A stretch of 42,000 bases of DNA from an uncultured Clostridia bacterium. Its GTDB lineage: Bacteria; Bacillota; Clostridia; Oscillospirales; UBA644. Of the stretch, positions 8,424 to 15,222 are shown piece by piece. How positions within the stretch are numbered: the first letter of the stretch is position 1; each line of letters begins with the position of its first letter. The stretch is taken from positions 1 to 42,000 of the forward strand of contig CAOJUB010000015.1 in the NCBI GenBank assembly GCA_948443805.1. Reading direction: 5' to 3'. The notes under the pieces are model-generated. The model saw only the letters and a program-made list of their open reading frames with translations. It was not told the origin of the DNA and made no database searches. A program made the position numbers and the translations under genes.

Positions 8424-8465
8424 AAAAAAACCCGCTATCATAAATTATTCAAATCCGGGTCTTTT
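8424..8465 (-). terminator. Possible terminator after the carboxypeptidase-like gene
   Basis: ACCCG (8430-8434) and CGGGT (8456-8460) can pair, and the minus strand then runs into seven Ts. The loop is 21 nt and the stem only 5 bp, so this is a weak call based mainly on the T tract and position. Confidence 0.4.
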
Positions 8466-8492
8466 TGCCAAAATACAGGTAAAAACCGTGAA

Positions 8493-10244
8493 TTATTTTT
8501 TCTTTTTTCTGCGGTTTTTCTTTGATTTCTGCGATTTGTTTTCTTGAACCGGAGCCACATTCTCTTCGCGAACGGCTTCCGGAGCGGAAACTTCAGCAGT
8601 ATTTTCTGCCGAAGAATAAAACGCCGGTTTTCCTTCTTCCGGCGAAGACGGTTCCACCGTTGTTTCCGGCTCTGAAACAGACATTTCCGCCGTTTTCTGT
8701 TCCGTCTTCCCTTCTGCCGAAGACGGCTGCTCGGCAGGCGTGTTTTCCGTCTCTTCTTTCTGCTCTTCCGGAGCGACTTCCGTTGCCGGCGCCGAATCGG
8801 GTACGGTTTCTTCCGACTCTCCGTCGGCAGAAACGGAAGGTGCAGCAGATTCCAGCATTTCTTCCAAAACGTCTTCCGGTTTTTCCTCATCCGGCAAACC
8901 CTCTTCCCTGCGGCGGCTGCCGGCTATAACCACAATCACAGCAATCAGTAAAACGACGGCGCCAACGGCGGCAAGAAGATACCATTTATACTGCGTCAGA
9001 AGCTCTCCCCAGGCGATGTTGACAGAATGAGATTTCTCCTCGGCGGGAAGAACTTCATCCGAAACATACAGCGGAGCGGAACAAAGCGGCCGGGATTCAT
9101 ACTTCAGATCGGCCACAGCCATCAGCTGCCCGGGTTCCTTCGACTCGGAATAGATATAGTTTCTCTGATAATCAAAAGAAAATTTTTCGCGGACAAACGC
9201 TTCGTCCGAACGGATTTTTTCAAGTATTTCCCGGAGAAATACGCGGTTGGAATAATCGACGGCCTGAATATAACAGGCCCGGTTCTGGTCATAATAGCTG
9301 ACCTTTTCTTCTTTCGCCAGAATGGCAGCGACTTCCGCCAGCGTAGAAACAGCATACCGGTCGTATATCGTCTGATGCAGTTCAATTACCGAAGGAAGAA
9401 TCACAGAAAATTCCTGATTCTGGAATAGAACCGCAGTACAGGTTGTAAAGTCCCGCCTGTCAATACAGGCATAGACCGTTCCGACATCCGGAGAAAGCCC
9501 ATACAGCACAGAAACCATGCCGGGAACTGCCGTTGCAGGAAGAACGCTGTCATACGATTTTTCCAGCCTTGTCGCCGATTCCGAAACCGTATAGGACGAC
9601 TGCGAAAGGATATTCATCAGCGTTTCGTTTGCAGCAACCGCTTCCAGCAGCGAAATAATATCGGCAAACGACGTGGTCTGTTCCGGAGAAGCAACGCCGT
9701 TGACCGAAGTAAAATACGTTCCGCTCATATTTAAAACGCTGGCCTTATAATTCATCCGTTCCAGATAGGAAGAATACCGGTCGCCGATCGCAACGGCAAG
9801 AATGGCCGCCGCATCCTGAGAACGGCACAGAAGCATTAAAGACAGCAAATCCCGGTAGGTTACCTTTGCCCAGTTCGGAATCTGAAGATTGCCGACATCG
9901 GTAATATAAGGGAACTCGGTCATATTCACCGTAAAGGTTTGATCCAGCCCGGCTTCGTCGAACTCCTCAACAACAATCAGCGCGCTGACAAGTAACGCAA
10001 CCTCCGCAGGCATGGAAAAAACAGCCGACGCATTTTTTTCCGCCATATGCGTTCCCCCTGAAACCTCAGCAGAAACGCCTCCGATCAACGAATCCGAAAA
10101 AGAAAGAGGAGACGTCTCTCCGATCACCGTTCCGCTGTCGTTATAAGCCGAAACGCGCAACGGCAGACAAACCGACAGAATAAAAGACAAGGAGACAATC
10201 AGCGCCGAAAACCGGCAAATAACGTTTTTTACCCCGTGTTTCAT
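8493..10244 (-). CDS. Membrane-anchored D-Ala-D-Ala carboxypeptidase relative with eroded active site
   Basis: A 583-residue protein. It has an N-terminal signal/anchor (residues 1-33), an extracellular S11 (DacF/PBP5-like) domain, a single transmembrane helix near residues 420-442 (WYLLAAVGAVVLLIAVIVVIAG) with RRR after it, and a 137-residue cytoplasmic tail. The tail is rich in Glu/Pro/Ser/Thr and ends in a Lys/Arg cluster (KSKKNRRKKKK). The fold is recognised from PAEVALLVSALIVVE (79-93), LLSLMLLCRSQDAAAIL (133-149) and SVNGVASPEQ. The enzyme motifs are missing: SxxK would fall at Glu81 and Leu84, SxN reads R-S-Q-D (141-144), and no KTG is present before the last strands. It probably does not cut peptidoglycan and may bind it or act as a scaffold. 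The promoter is near-consensus (10303-10331). The ribosome binding site is weak (GGGG). Confidence 0.75.
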   Translation of the reverse strand: MKHGVKNVICRFSALIVSLSFILSVCLPLRVSAYNDSGTVIGETSPLSFSDSLIGGVSAEVSGGTHMAEKNASAVFSMPAEVALLVSALIVVEEFDEAGLDQTFTVNMTEFPYITDVGNLQIPNWAKVTYRDLLSLMLLCRSQDAAAILAVAIGDRYSSYLERMNYKASVLNMSGTYFTSVNGVASPEQTTSFADIISLLEAVAANETLMNILSQSSYTVSESATRLEKSYDSVLPATAVPGMVSVLYGLSPDVGTVYACIDRRDFTTCTAVLFQNQEFSVILPSVIELHQTIYDRYAVSTLAEVAAILAKEEKVSYYDQNRACYIQAVDYSNRVFLREILEKIRSDEAFVREKFSFDYQRNYIYSESKEPGQLMAVADLKYESRPLCSAPLYVSDEVLPAEEKSHSVNIAWGELLTQYKWYLLAAVGAVVLLIAVIVVIAGSRRREEGLPDEEKPEDVLEEMLESAAPSVSADGESEETVPDSAPATEVAPEEQKEETENTPAEQPSSAEGKTEQKTAEMSVSEPETTVEPSSPEEGKPAFYSSAENTAEVSAPEAVREENVAPVQENKSQKSKKNRRKKKK

Positions 10245-10302
10245 CGAAAAAGCCCCGCTTTCTGAAATTATAATATTGTATTATTACCCCAATATCCGAA
10301 TT

Positions 10303-10331
10303 ATTATAACACAGTTTCCATAGAATGTCAA
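10303..10331 (-). promoter_or_regulatory. Consensus sigma-A promoter for the carboxypeptidase-like gene
   Basis: On the minus strand, TTGACA (10326-10331), 17 bp, TATAAT (10303-10308). It is a full match to the consensus hexamers, back to back with the dus promoter; the two -35 boxes are 14 bp apart. Confidence 0.85.
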
Positions 10332-10345
10332 TACCTTACAATTTC

Positions 10346-10374
10346 TTGACAAAAGAAAAAAAACGCGATATAAT
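10346..10374 (+). promoter_or_regulatory. Consensus sigma-A promoter for dus
   Basis: TTGACA (10346-10351), 17 bp, TATAAT (10369-10374). Perfect hexamers, about 30 nt upstream of the TTG start codon at 10408. Confidence 0.85.
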
Positions 10375-10407
10375 ATTCTCGTAAAAAACCGAAAAGGAAG
10401 TGGAAGA

Positions 10408-11364
10408 TTGTTTTCCGAAAACCGTCCGGCGCTTTTTCTCGCCCCTCTGGCAGGGATCACAGACAGCGCCTTCCGGCAGACCTGCAAAGAATACGGCGCC
10501 GATTATACCGTCAGCGAAATGATCAGCGCGAAAGGACTTTATTACCGCGATAAAAAAACCGGCAATCTTCTCCGGTTTGAAGAATGCGAAAGGCCGATCG
10601 GCATTCAGGTTTTCGGTTCCGAACCGGACATCGTCGCCTTTGCCGTCCGGGAAATCACCGAAAAAAACAAACCCGATTTCATTGATATCAATATGGGATG
10701 TCCCATGCCGAAAATCGTCAATAACGGCGACGGAAGCGCCTTGCTCAAAAACCCAAAACAAATTTTTGCCGTGGTATCGGCGGCGCGAAAGGCAACCTCC
10801 CTGCCCCTGTCGGTTAAAATCCGGAAAGGTTTTTATGAAAATGAAGAAACGGCGCCGGAAAACGCAAAAGTGATCGAAAGCGCAGGCGCGGATTTCATTA
10901 CCGTACACGGAAGAACCCGGGAACAAATGTACAGCGGGCTTTCCGATGCGGAAACCATCCGAAAAACCAAACAGGCGGTGTCTATTCCGGTTATCGCCAA
11001 CGGCGATGTTTTCTCCGCAGACGACGCCGGCGCCCTGCTGCAAAAAACCGACTGCGACGGCGTTATGGTAGCCAGAGGGGCGCTCGGCAACCCTTTTATT
11101 TTTGAAGAAATAAAAAGTCTTTTTGAAAAGAAACCCTATACACCGCCCTCCGGCCGGCAACGGCTGGACGCCGCCCTTCGTCACATCCGCCTTTCCTGCG
11201 AAAAAAAAGGAGAAAAAATCGCCATACCGGAAGCCAGGAAACATATGGCCTGGTACATCAAGGGGATGCGGGGAGCATCGAAGGCAAAAACCCGGATATT
11301 TACAGCCAAAACACTTTCGGAACTGGAAGAAATCATCGCTGAATTTGCGACAAACCTGCAATAA
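10408..11364 (+). CDS. dus: tRNA-dihydrouridine synthase (DusB-like)
   Basis: A 318-residue FMN-dependent TIM-barrel enzyme that reduces specific uridines in the tRNA D-loop to dihydrouridine. Diagnostic blocks are LAPLAGITDSAFR at the start of the barrel, DFIDINMGCPMPKIV (the Cys of MGCP is the catalytic general acid), LSVKIRKGF, FITVHGRTREQMYSG and the FMN phosphate-binding IPVIANGDV plus GVMVARGALGNPFIF. The length is normal for bacterial Dus. It begins with TTG; AAGGAAG lies 7 nt upstream and no in-frame ATG would keep the first barrel strand. It is transcribed alone from a perfect promoter and ends at a strong hairpin (11393-11437). The branch (DusB versus DusA/C) is judged from general resemblance only. 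Confidence 0.93.
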   Translation: MFSENRPALFLAPLAGITDSAFRQTCKEYGADYTVSEMISAKGLYYRDKKTGNLLRFEECERPIGIQVFGSEPDIVAFAVREITEKNKPDFIDINMGCPMPKIVNNGDGSALLKNPKQIFAVVSAARKATSLPLSVKIRKGFYENEETAPENAKVIESAGADFITVHGRTREQMYSGLSDAETIRKTKQAVSIPVIANGDVFSADDAGALLQKTDCDGVMVARGALGNPFIFEEIKSLFEKKPYTPPSGRQRLDAALRHIRLSCEKKGEKIAIPEARKHMAWYIKGMRGASKAKTRIFTAKTLSELEEIIAEFATNLQ

Positions 11365-11392
11365 AACCAAACACCGTATCCCGCTAAGAAAC

Positions 11393-11437
11393 AAAAAAGC
11401 CATGGTAACCGGACAGCCGGAAACGATGGCTTTTTTT
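11393..11437. terminator. Bidirectional terminator between dus and the ThuA gene
   Basis: AAAAAAGCCAT (11393-11403) pairs with ATGGCTTTTTT (11426-11436), with an internal CCGG/CCGG pairing. T tracts on both strands let it serve the plus-strand dus gene and the convergent minus-strand ThuA gene. Confidence 0.85.
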
Positions 11438-11466
11438 ATTGCAACAGACAAACGGACAGTAAAATG

Positions 11467-12231
11467 TTATTTCTTCATATCATCCAGAATGGGAGGCCGA
11501 TCCGTGACTTCCGGTTCCAGCGGTTCTTTGAAATGACCGCCCTCAAAATCCGGGATGATGCCGGGCGTTGCCCAACGAACGGCGTTTTTCAGAATTTTGA
11601 TAATATTTTCATTGTAGAAAGACGGGCAGGTTTCATGTCCCGGATGAAAATAGAAAATCTTTCCGGCGCCTCTCGTAAACGTGCAGCCGCCGCGGAAGAC
11701 ATTGCCGCCTTTATACCAAGTGATAAAAACGATATCGTCCGGTTTCGGAATACTGAAATACTCCCCGTACATCTCTTCCGATTCCAGCGGAAATTCCAGC
11801 GGAACGCCCTGCGCGATCGGATGAAGCGGCGCTACCGTCCAGACTCTTGCTTTTTCGTTATAGGCACGCCAATGCAGCGAACAGGGCGCGCCCATCAGTT
11901 TCTTAAAAATTTTGCTGTAGTGCGCGGAATGCATGGCAATCAGCCCCATACCGCCGAAAATAACCCGGTTCATAATCCGTTCGACAACCTCGTCCTTAAC
12001 CTCGTGATGCCGCATATGCCCCCACCACATCAGGACGTCGGTGTTATTGAGAACTTCTTCGGAAAGGCCGTGTTCCTCATCTTTTTCCAGCCAAGCCGTT
12101 GTGATTTCGAAATCCTCTTCGTCTCCGAGCACTTTTTTCAGATGTTCATGAATCCCTTCGGGATACACTTTTTTTACTTCGTCATTGGTCTGTTCATGCC
12201 AATATTCATTCCAGATCGTAACTCTTATCAC
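11467..12231 (-). CDS. ThuA-domain protein (trehalose utilisation / class I GAT-like fold)
   Basis: A 254-residue ThuA-family protein. ThuA was named from the rhizobial trehalose/sucrose utilisation locus and has a glutamine-amidotransferase-like fold, but its chemistry is poorly defined. Visible blocks are the N-terminal strand IRVTIWNEYWHE, DVLMWWGHMRHHEV (near residue 65), the conserved GGMGLIAMHSAHYSKIFKKLMG segment, and FRGGCTFTRGAGKIFYFHPGHET near the end. The start codon is GTG with GGAGGG 6 nt upstream. A TTGCAA-17-TATGAT promoter lies at 12290-12318, and a small hairpin (CGCAC/GTGCG, 12244-12257) sits just before the ribosome binding site. The neighbours are not sugar genes, so the role remains open; carbohydrate metabolism is inferred from the family. 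Confidence 0.85.
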   Translation of the reverse strand: MIRVTIWNEYWHEQTNDEVKKVYPEGIHEHLKKVLGDEEDFEITTAWLEKDEEHGLSEEVLNNTDVLMWWGHMRHHEVKDEVVERIMNRVIFGGMGLIAMHSAHYSKIFKKLMGAPCSLHWRAYNEKARVWTVAPLHPIAQGVPLEFPLESEEMYGEYFSIPKPDDIVFITWYKGGNVFRGGCTFTRGAGKIFYFHPGHETCPSFYNENIIKILKNAVRWATPGIIPDFEGGHFKEPLEPEVTDRPPILDDMKK

Positions 12232-12289
12232 GATAATCCCTCCCGCACTACGGTGCGACTTTCAAATTCGGCTCGGTCAGCCTGCCCCT

Positions 12290-12318
12290 ATCATAGCACA
12301 ATTCCCATTTCTTTGCAA
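12290..12318 (-). promoter_or_regulatory. Promoter of the ThuA gene
   Basis: On the minus strand, TTGCAA (12313-12318), 17 bp, TATGAT (12290-12295). The leader of about 50 nt contains a 5-bp hairpin (12244-12248 with 12253-12257) directly before the GGAGGG site. Confidence 0.7.
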
Positions 12319-12382
12319 TAGGAAAAAATCAAAAAAAATGAAAATTTTGTATTTTTTCTCCGATCAGGACAGCAGACTGTTT

Positions 12383-13522
12383 TTATTCCTTCTCTCCGCT
12401 TTCCTCAGCCGGAACGTTGACCTCGGCAATCTGATCTTTCAGATACGCAACAACCTTTTCCGTCAGAAAATACATCCGCATAAATCCGTCTCCGTATTGA
12501 TCGACAAGAGCCTGGCCGTTTTCCACAGACTGATCCAGCGCCAAGTCTTCCAGCATTTCTTTATATTCTTCCTCCGTAAAGGAAATATCCTGATCCCGCG
12601 CGATCTTTTCAGCGACAAAACAGTCCCGGACATACGCCTCCGCGTCTTTTTGAAGCAATTCCTGAAACGCCTCTTCCGTCATGCCGTACGCAGAAAGATA
12701 GTCGGCAAACGCCATGCCGTACTGTTCCGCGATTTTCTGATAATACGCGGTGTTATCCTGCAGATACCGGTCGATTTCTTCCTGCGGATACTGTTTTACC
12801 GTAGCGGTTTCGGAAACCAGTTTCCATTTATAGGAATCCAGATTGTTCCGGATTCTTTCCGAATTGGATTTCTGAACGGTTTTTCTGGCATAAGCCCGAT
12901 ATGCGTCCACGGTTTCCACAGCAGTCTCTCCATCGGTAAGCGCCAGCCCTTTTACAAAATCATCGGTCAGTTCGGGCGTGTAATATTCCCGGATCTCATA
13001 TGTCGTGATCGCAAAATTGACGGCTTTTCCCGCATAGGCCTCATTCCGGACATTCTCCGGAAAAACAAGATCAACGCTGACCGATTCTCCGGGCATAAGG
13101 CCGATCAAGGCTTCTTCAAAACCTTCGACATGATTGCCGGCGCCGACGGTGCATTCATACAGTTTCTCGGCGTCTTCATACGAGCAGTCGTCCGCTTTGA
13201 CGCCTTCAACCGTTCCGACAAACGTAATGGCGACAACGTCGTTTTCAGCAATCGGCCGGTCGGTAATCTTCTTCACCCCGGGATTACTCCGGAGCATATT
13301 GGCAATATAGCTTTCAACCTCCTCATCGGTCGGTTCAGGGTTGACATCCAGCGTCAGAGAAGAATAATCGGGAAGTTCCAGATATTCCGAAAGATCCGCG
13401 ATACCGTCATAATAATACAGCGCAGTCTCCGGCGTACGGATTTTTTTCTGAGGACCGCAAGCCGAAAGAACAAAGGCGCTCATCATCGCCAGAACAAGAA
13501 ACAGCGACACATATTTTTTCAT
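12383..13522 (-). CDS. Secreted trigger-factor-like lipoprotein with FKBP-type PPIase domain
   Basis: A 379-residue predicted lipoprotein. The lipobox LSAC places the lipidated cysteine at residue 22 after a classical signal peptide (MKKYVSLFLVLAMMSAF). The mature part resembles trigger factor without its ribosome-binding domain. It has an FKBP-like peptidyl-prolyl isomerase domain with DVVAITFVGTVEG, then VGAGNHVEGFEEALIGLMPGE and VFPENV...AGKAVNF, and then a long helical C-terminal region resembling the trigger factor/SurA chaperone arms (YPQEEIDRYLQDNTAYY onward). It probably helps fold exported proteins at the outer face of the membrane, in the role PrsA plays in Bacillus; that is inference. 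The start at 13522 has GGGAG 5 nt upstream. An in-frame open extension exists through the leader but would bury the signal peptide. Confidence 0.85.
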   Translation of the reverse strand: MKKYVSLFLVLAMMSAFVLSACGPQKKIRTPETALYYYDGIADLSEYLELPDYSSLTLDVNPEPTDEEVESYIANMLRSNPGVKKITDRPIAENDVVAITFVGTVEGVKADDCSYEDAEKLYECTVGAGNHVEGFEEALIGLMPGESVSVDLVFPENVRNEAYAGKAVNFAITTYEIREYYTPELTDDFVKGLALTDGETAVETVDAYRAYARKTVQKSNSERIRNNLDSYKWKLVSETATVKQYPQEEIDRYLQDNTAYYQKIAEQYGMAFADYLSAYGMTEEAFQELLQKDAEAYVRDCFVAEKIARDQDISFTEEEYKEMLEDLALDQSVENGQALVDQYGDGFMRMYFLTEKVVAYLKDQIAEVNVPAEESGEKE

Positions 13523-13536
13523 AAAGACTCCCATCT

Positions 13537-13551
13537 GCCGGCAGCGCCGGC
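13537..13551 (-). promoter_or_regulatory. Leader hairpin before the lipoprotein ribosome binding site
   Basis: GCCGGC (13537-13542) and GCCGGC (13546-13551) form a 6-bp all-GC hairpin with a 3-nt loop, ending about 7 nt before the GGGAG ribosome binding site. The leader from the promoter is about 140 nt long. A role in translation control is possible but unproven. Confidence 0.4.
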
Positions 13552-13667
13552 TTTTATCCAATTCCATTGAAAAACAATCTTTTTTTCCCCGATGAATATC
13601 CTGCCGTTTTTTACAAAGAATAAACCAACAGGCCACCGGGGGAAAACATTTTTTTGTTCTGTATTTA

Positions 13668-13696
13668 ATCATATCAGATTATTTTCCCTCTGTCAA
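13668..13696 (-). promoter_or_regulatory. Promoter of the trigger-factor-like lipoprotein gene
   Basis: On the minus strand, TTGACA (13691-13696), 17 bp, TATGAT (13668-13673). It leaves a leader of roughly 140 nt before the ATG at 13522. Confidence 0.8.
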
Positions 13697-13761
13697 GCAA
13701 AAGAAAACGAACAAAAAATAACATTCGCGTCGCAGAGAAACAGACAGGAAAGGATAAAAAC

Positions 13762-14187
13762 ATGACAGGAATCATCTTCTCAATCGTTGCCGGAGCCGCC
13801 ATGAGCCTTCAGGGCGTTTTCAACACCCGGCTCGGAGAAAAAATAGGAACATATGAAGCCAATACTTTTGTTCAGGGGACGGCGTTTCTCCTCTCGCTGA
13901 TCGCCGTATGGTTTCTGGGGAAAGGGTCTTTTAAAGAAATCGGCGCGGTCAACAAAATCTACCTTCTCGGCGGCGTGCTCGGCATGATCATCACCGTCAC
14001 GGTCATGTTCTCTATCCAGGGACTTTCGCCGACAACGGCAATTTCCATTATCCTAATTTCCCAGCTGGCCGTTGCCGCCCTGATCGACGCCTTCGGGTGG
14101 TTCGGAACCGAACAGATGCCGTTCGGGCTGACAAAATATATCGGACTGGCGCTGATGATCGCCGGTGTCATCGTTTTCAAAAGGTAA
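13762..14187 (+). CDS. YdcZ/DUF606-family DMT-superfamily membrane protein
   Basis: A 141-residue protein with about five hydrophobic helices, matching the short DUF606/YdcZ branch of the drug/metabolite transporter superfamily. Visible landmarks are the start IIFSIVAGAAMSLQGVFNTRLGE, GVLGMIITVTVMFSIQGLSPTTAISIILISQLAVA, and the final ALMIAGVIVFKR. Members are half-size relatives of EamA transporters that are likely to work as dimers; substrates are unknown. A good ribosome binding site (AGGAAAGGAT) lies 6 nt before the ATG. It stands alone, divergent from the lipoprotein gene and convergent with the M14-like gene. A palindromic sequence (14189-14218) between the convergent stops may help end transcription but lacks a T tract. 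Confidence 0.85.
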   Translation: MTGIIFSIVAGAAMSLQGVFNTRLGEKIGTYEANTFVQGTAFLLSLIAVWFLGKGSFKEIGAVNKIYLLGGVLGMIITVTVMFSIQGLSPTTAISIILISQLAVAALIDAFGWFGTEQMPFGLTKYIGLALMIAGVIVFKR

Positions 14188-14210
14188 TCTTCCGCGCCGG
14201 TTTTCGCCGG

Positions 14211-15038
14211 TCAGGAAGCCACAACCCCGCAAACCGAAAAAATTTCCCGGATATTGGTCATCATCCGGTCGGACAGGATCAGTTCCGCGCAGGGAATTCC
14301 CAGGCCGCCCATGATCCAGCTGCGAAGCGTACTGAATTTCAGCCGGTCGTCCGTAAAAATCGGAATCCCGAAATATTTCGAGATAATCTTGCCGCTTTTT
14401 GCGGAATTTTTCACAAAATTCTCGCGGTAGGTGCAAGAAAGGCCGTCCTGCTCCCCGCGGGAAAAAATAAAAACAAAATCGAACGGAATACGAAGCAGAA
14501 AACGGGAAAGCGCGGCGCTTTCCCGTTCACTTTCGGGATATTCGCCGCAGTAGCCGCGGGCGGAGGGGCCGACAGACGCGGTTATTTTTTTTGCTTTTTC
14601 CCAATCGCCGTCGTGATTCAACGAAAGATCGACCCCCCGGACATTGCTGCGCCAACCGGAAAAATCGCCGGAACAATTCATTTTTTTCATTCGCTCTTCA
14701 AACGGATTATTTGCTGTAAATATCCCATTTACAATATCCACACCGTCGGGATTAGGTCGGGGAATCAGATATAAAGTATGATAAGAAAAAAATTCTTTTA
14801 TATTAAAAAAAGGATTTTTTCCGTTCCCTGCCGCAAGCCCGCGCCCCCACGCCGTCATCGCATCGCCGATTTCCCAGCAGAGCGAAGAATAATCGCAGAG
14901 AAAAAGAAGATTTTTCGGACCGTTTCCCAGTTTCGCGCAAAAAATCTCCTGACCGAGCCATGAATCACCAATTTTCTGACAAAAAATCCCCTCGGAATCA
15001 AAACCGGCTTTGATTTCCTTATTTTTTATTGTTTCCAT
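14211..15038 (-). CDS. M14 carboxypeptidase-fold protein lacking the zinc ligands
   Basis: A 275-residue protein with the M14 (zinc carboxypeptidase) scaffold of gamma-D-glutamyl-diamino acid peptidases. The recognisable parts are YLIPRPNPDGVDIVNGIF, then GWRSNVRGVDLSLNHDGDW, which aligns with the substrate-binding Arg segment and the usual GVDLN(R/L)N, and a late GIPCAEL that carries the position of the catalytic Glu. The zinc site appears lost. Where HxxE belongs the protein reads YSSLCWE (50-56), and where the third ligand (HxQGEE-like) belongs it reads FSRGEQDG. It is therefore probably not a peptidase; binding a peptide or cell-wall fragment is a guess. The start has GGCGGG 6 nt upstream. 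No signal peptide. It is divergent from the Nudix/LexA-like pair across a shared palindrome. Confidence 0.7.
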   Translation of the reverse strand: METIKNKEIKAGFDSEGIFCQKIGDSWLGQEIFCAKLGNGPKNLLFLCDYSSLCWEIGDAMTAWGRGLAAGNGKNPFFNIKEFFSYHTLYLIPRPNPDGVDIVNGIFTANNPFEERMKKMNCSGDFSGWRSNVRGVDLSLNHDGDWEKAKKITASVGPSARGYCGEYPESERESAALSRFLLRIPFDFVFIFSRGEQDGLSCTYRENFVKNSAKSGKIISKYFGIPIFTDDRLKFSTLRSWIMGGLGIPCAELILSDRMMTNIREIFSVCGVVAS

Positions 15039-15060
15039 GATTATCCCGCCTTTCCTAAAC

Positions 15061-15096
15061 TATCATATTTACAAATCGGTGTAAATATGATATAAT
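15061..15096 (+). promoter_or_regulatory. Nudix/LexA-like promoter overlaid by a perfect 13-bp inverted repeat
   Basis: TTTACA (15068-15073), 17 bp, TATAAT (15091-15096) form a strong promoter. A perfect 13-bp inverted repeat (15061-15073 with 15080-15092, half-site TATCATATTTACA) with a 6-nt centre covers the -35, the spacer and the first bases of the -10. On the other strand the same palindrome overlaps where a promoter for the divergent M14-like gene would lie (TTTACA at 15080-15085). A dimeric repressor bound here should block both. The LexA-like protein encoded downstream is the natural candidate; that link is inference. Confidence 0.8.
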
Positions 15097-15102
15097 ACAT
15101 GC

Positions 15103-15205
15103 GAAAAAGTTAGACAGAAGCGTTGCGGCAAAGCCCTTGTTTCACCGCGCCCTCTTGCGTGACCGAAGCGCCGCAGAAATCGTATCTGCAAGCTAGTTAA
15201 AAACG
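15103..15205 (+). promoter_or_regulatory. Structured leader of the Nudix/LexA-like operon
   Basis: About 120 nt separate the promoter from the Nudix start. TTGCGGC (15123-15129) can pair with GCCGCAG (15170-15176), enclosing a hairpin TCACCGC/GCGTGA (15142-15162, one bulge). A second hairpin, GCAGA (15173-15177) with TCTGC (15185-15189), uses the same bases as the closing stem, so the two folds exclude each other. I did not recognise a known riboswitch class. A cis-regulatory RNA role is a hypothesis. Confidence 0.4.
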
Positions 15206-15222
15206 AAAGGAACCATATAAAA

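Noticed and set aside
8430-8460. TTCAAATCC with flanking ACCCG/CGGGT, considered as a tRNA T-arm
   Set aside because: The loop is far too long and no acceptor, D or anticodon arms can be drawn. It is better read as part of a weak terminator.
12300-12382. AT-rich stem after the trigger-factor-like lipoprotein gene, considered as a terminator
   Set aside because: The stem would be almost entirely A-T and unstable, and no GC core is present.
15124-15199. A 25-codon open frame starting with TTG in the Nudix leader, considered as a leader peptide
   Set aside because: There is no good ribosome binding site and the composition is not suggestive (no run of one amino acid). The base-pairing explains the region better.
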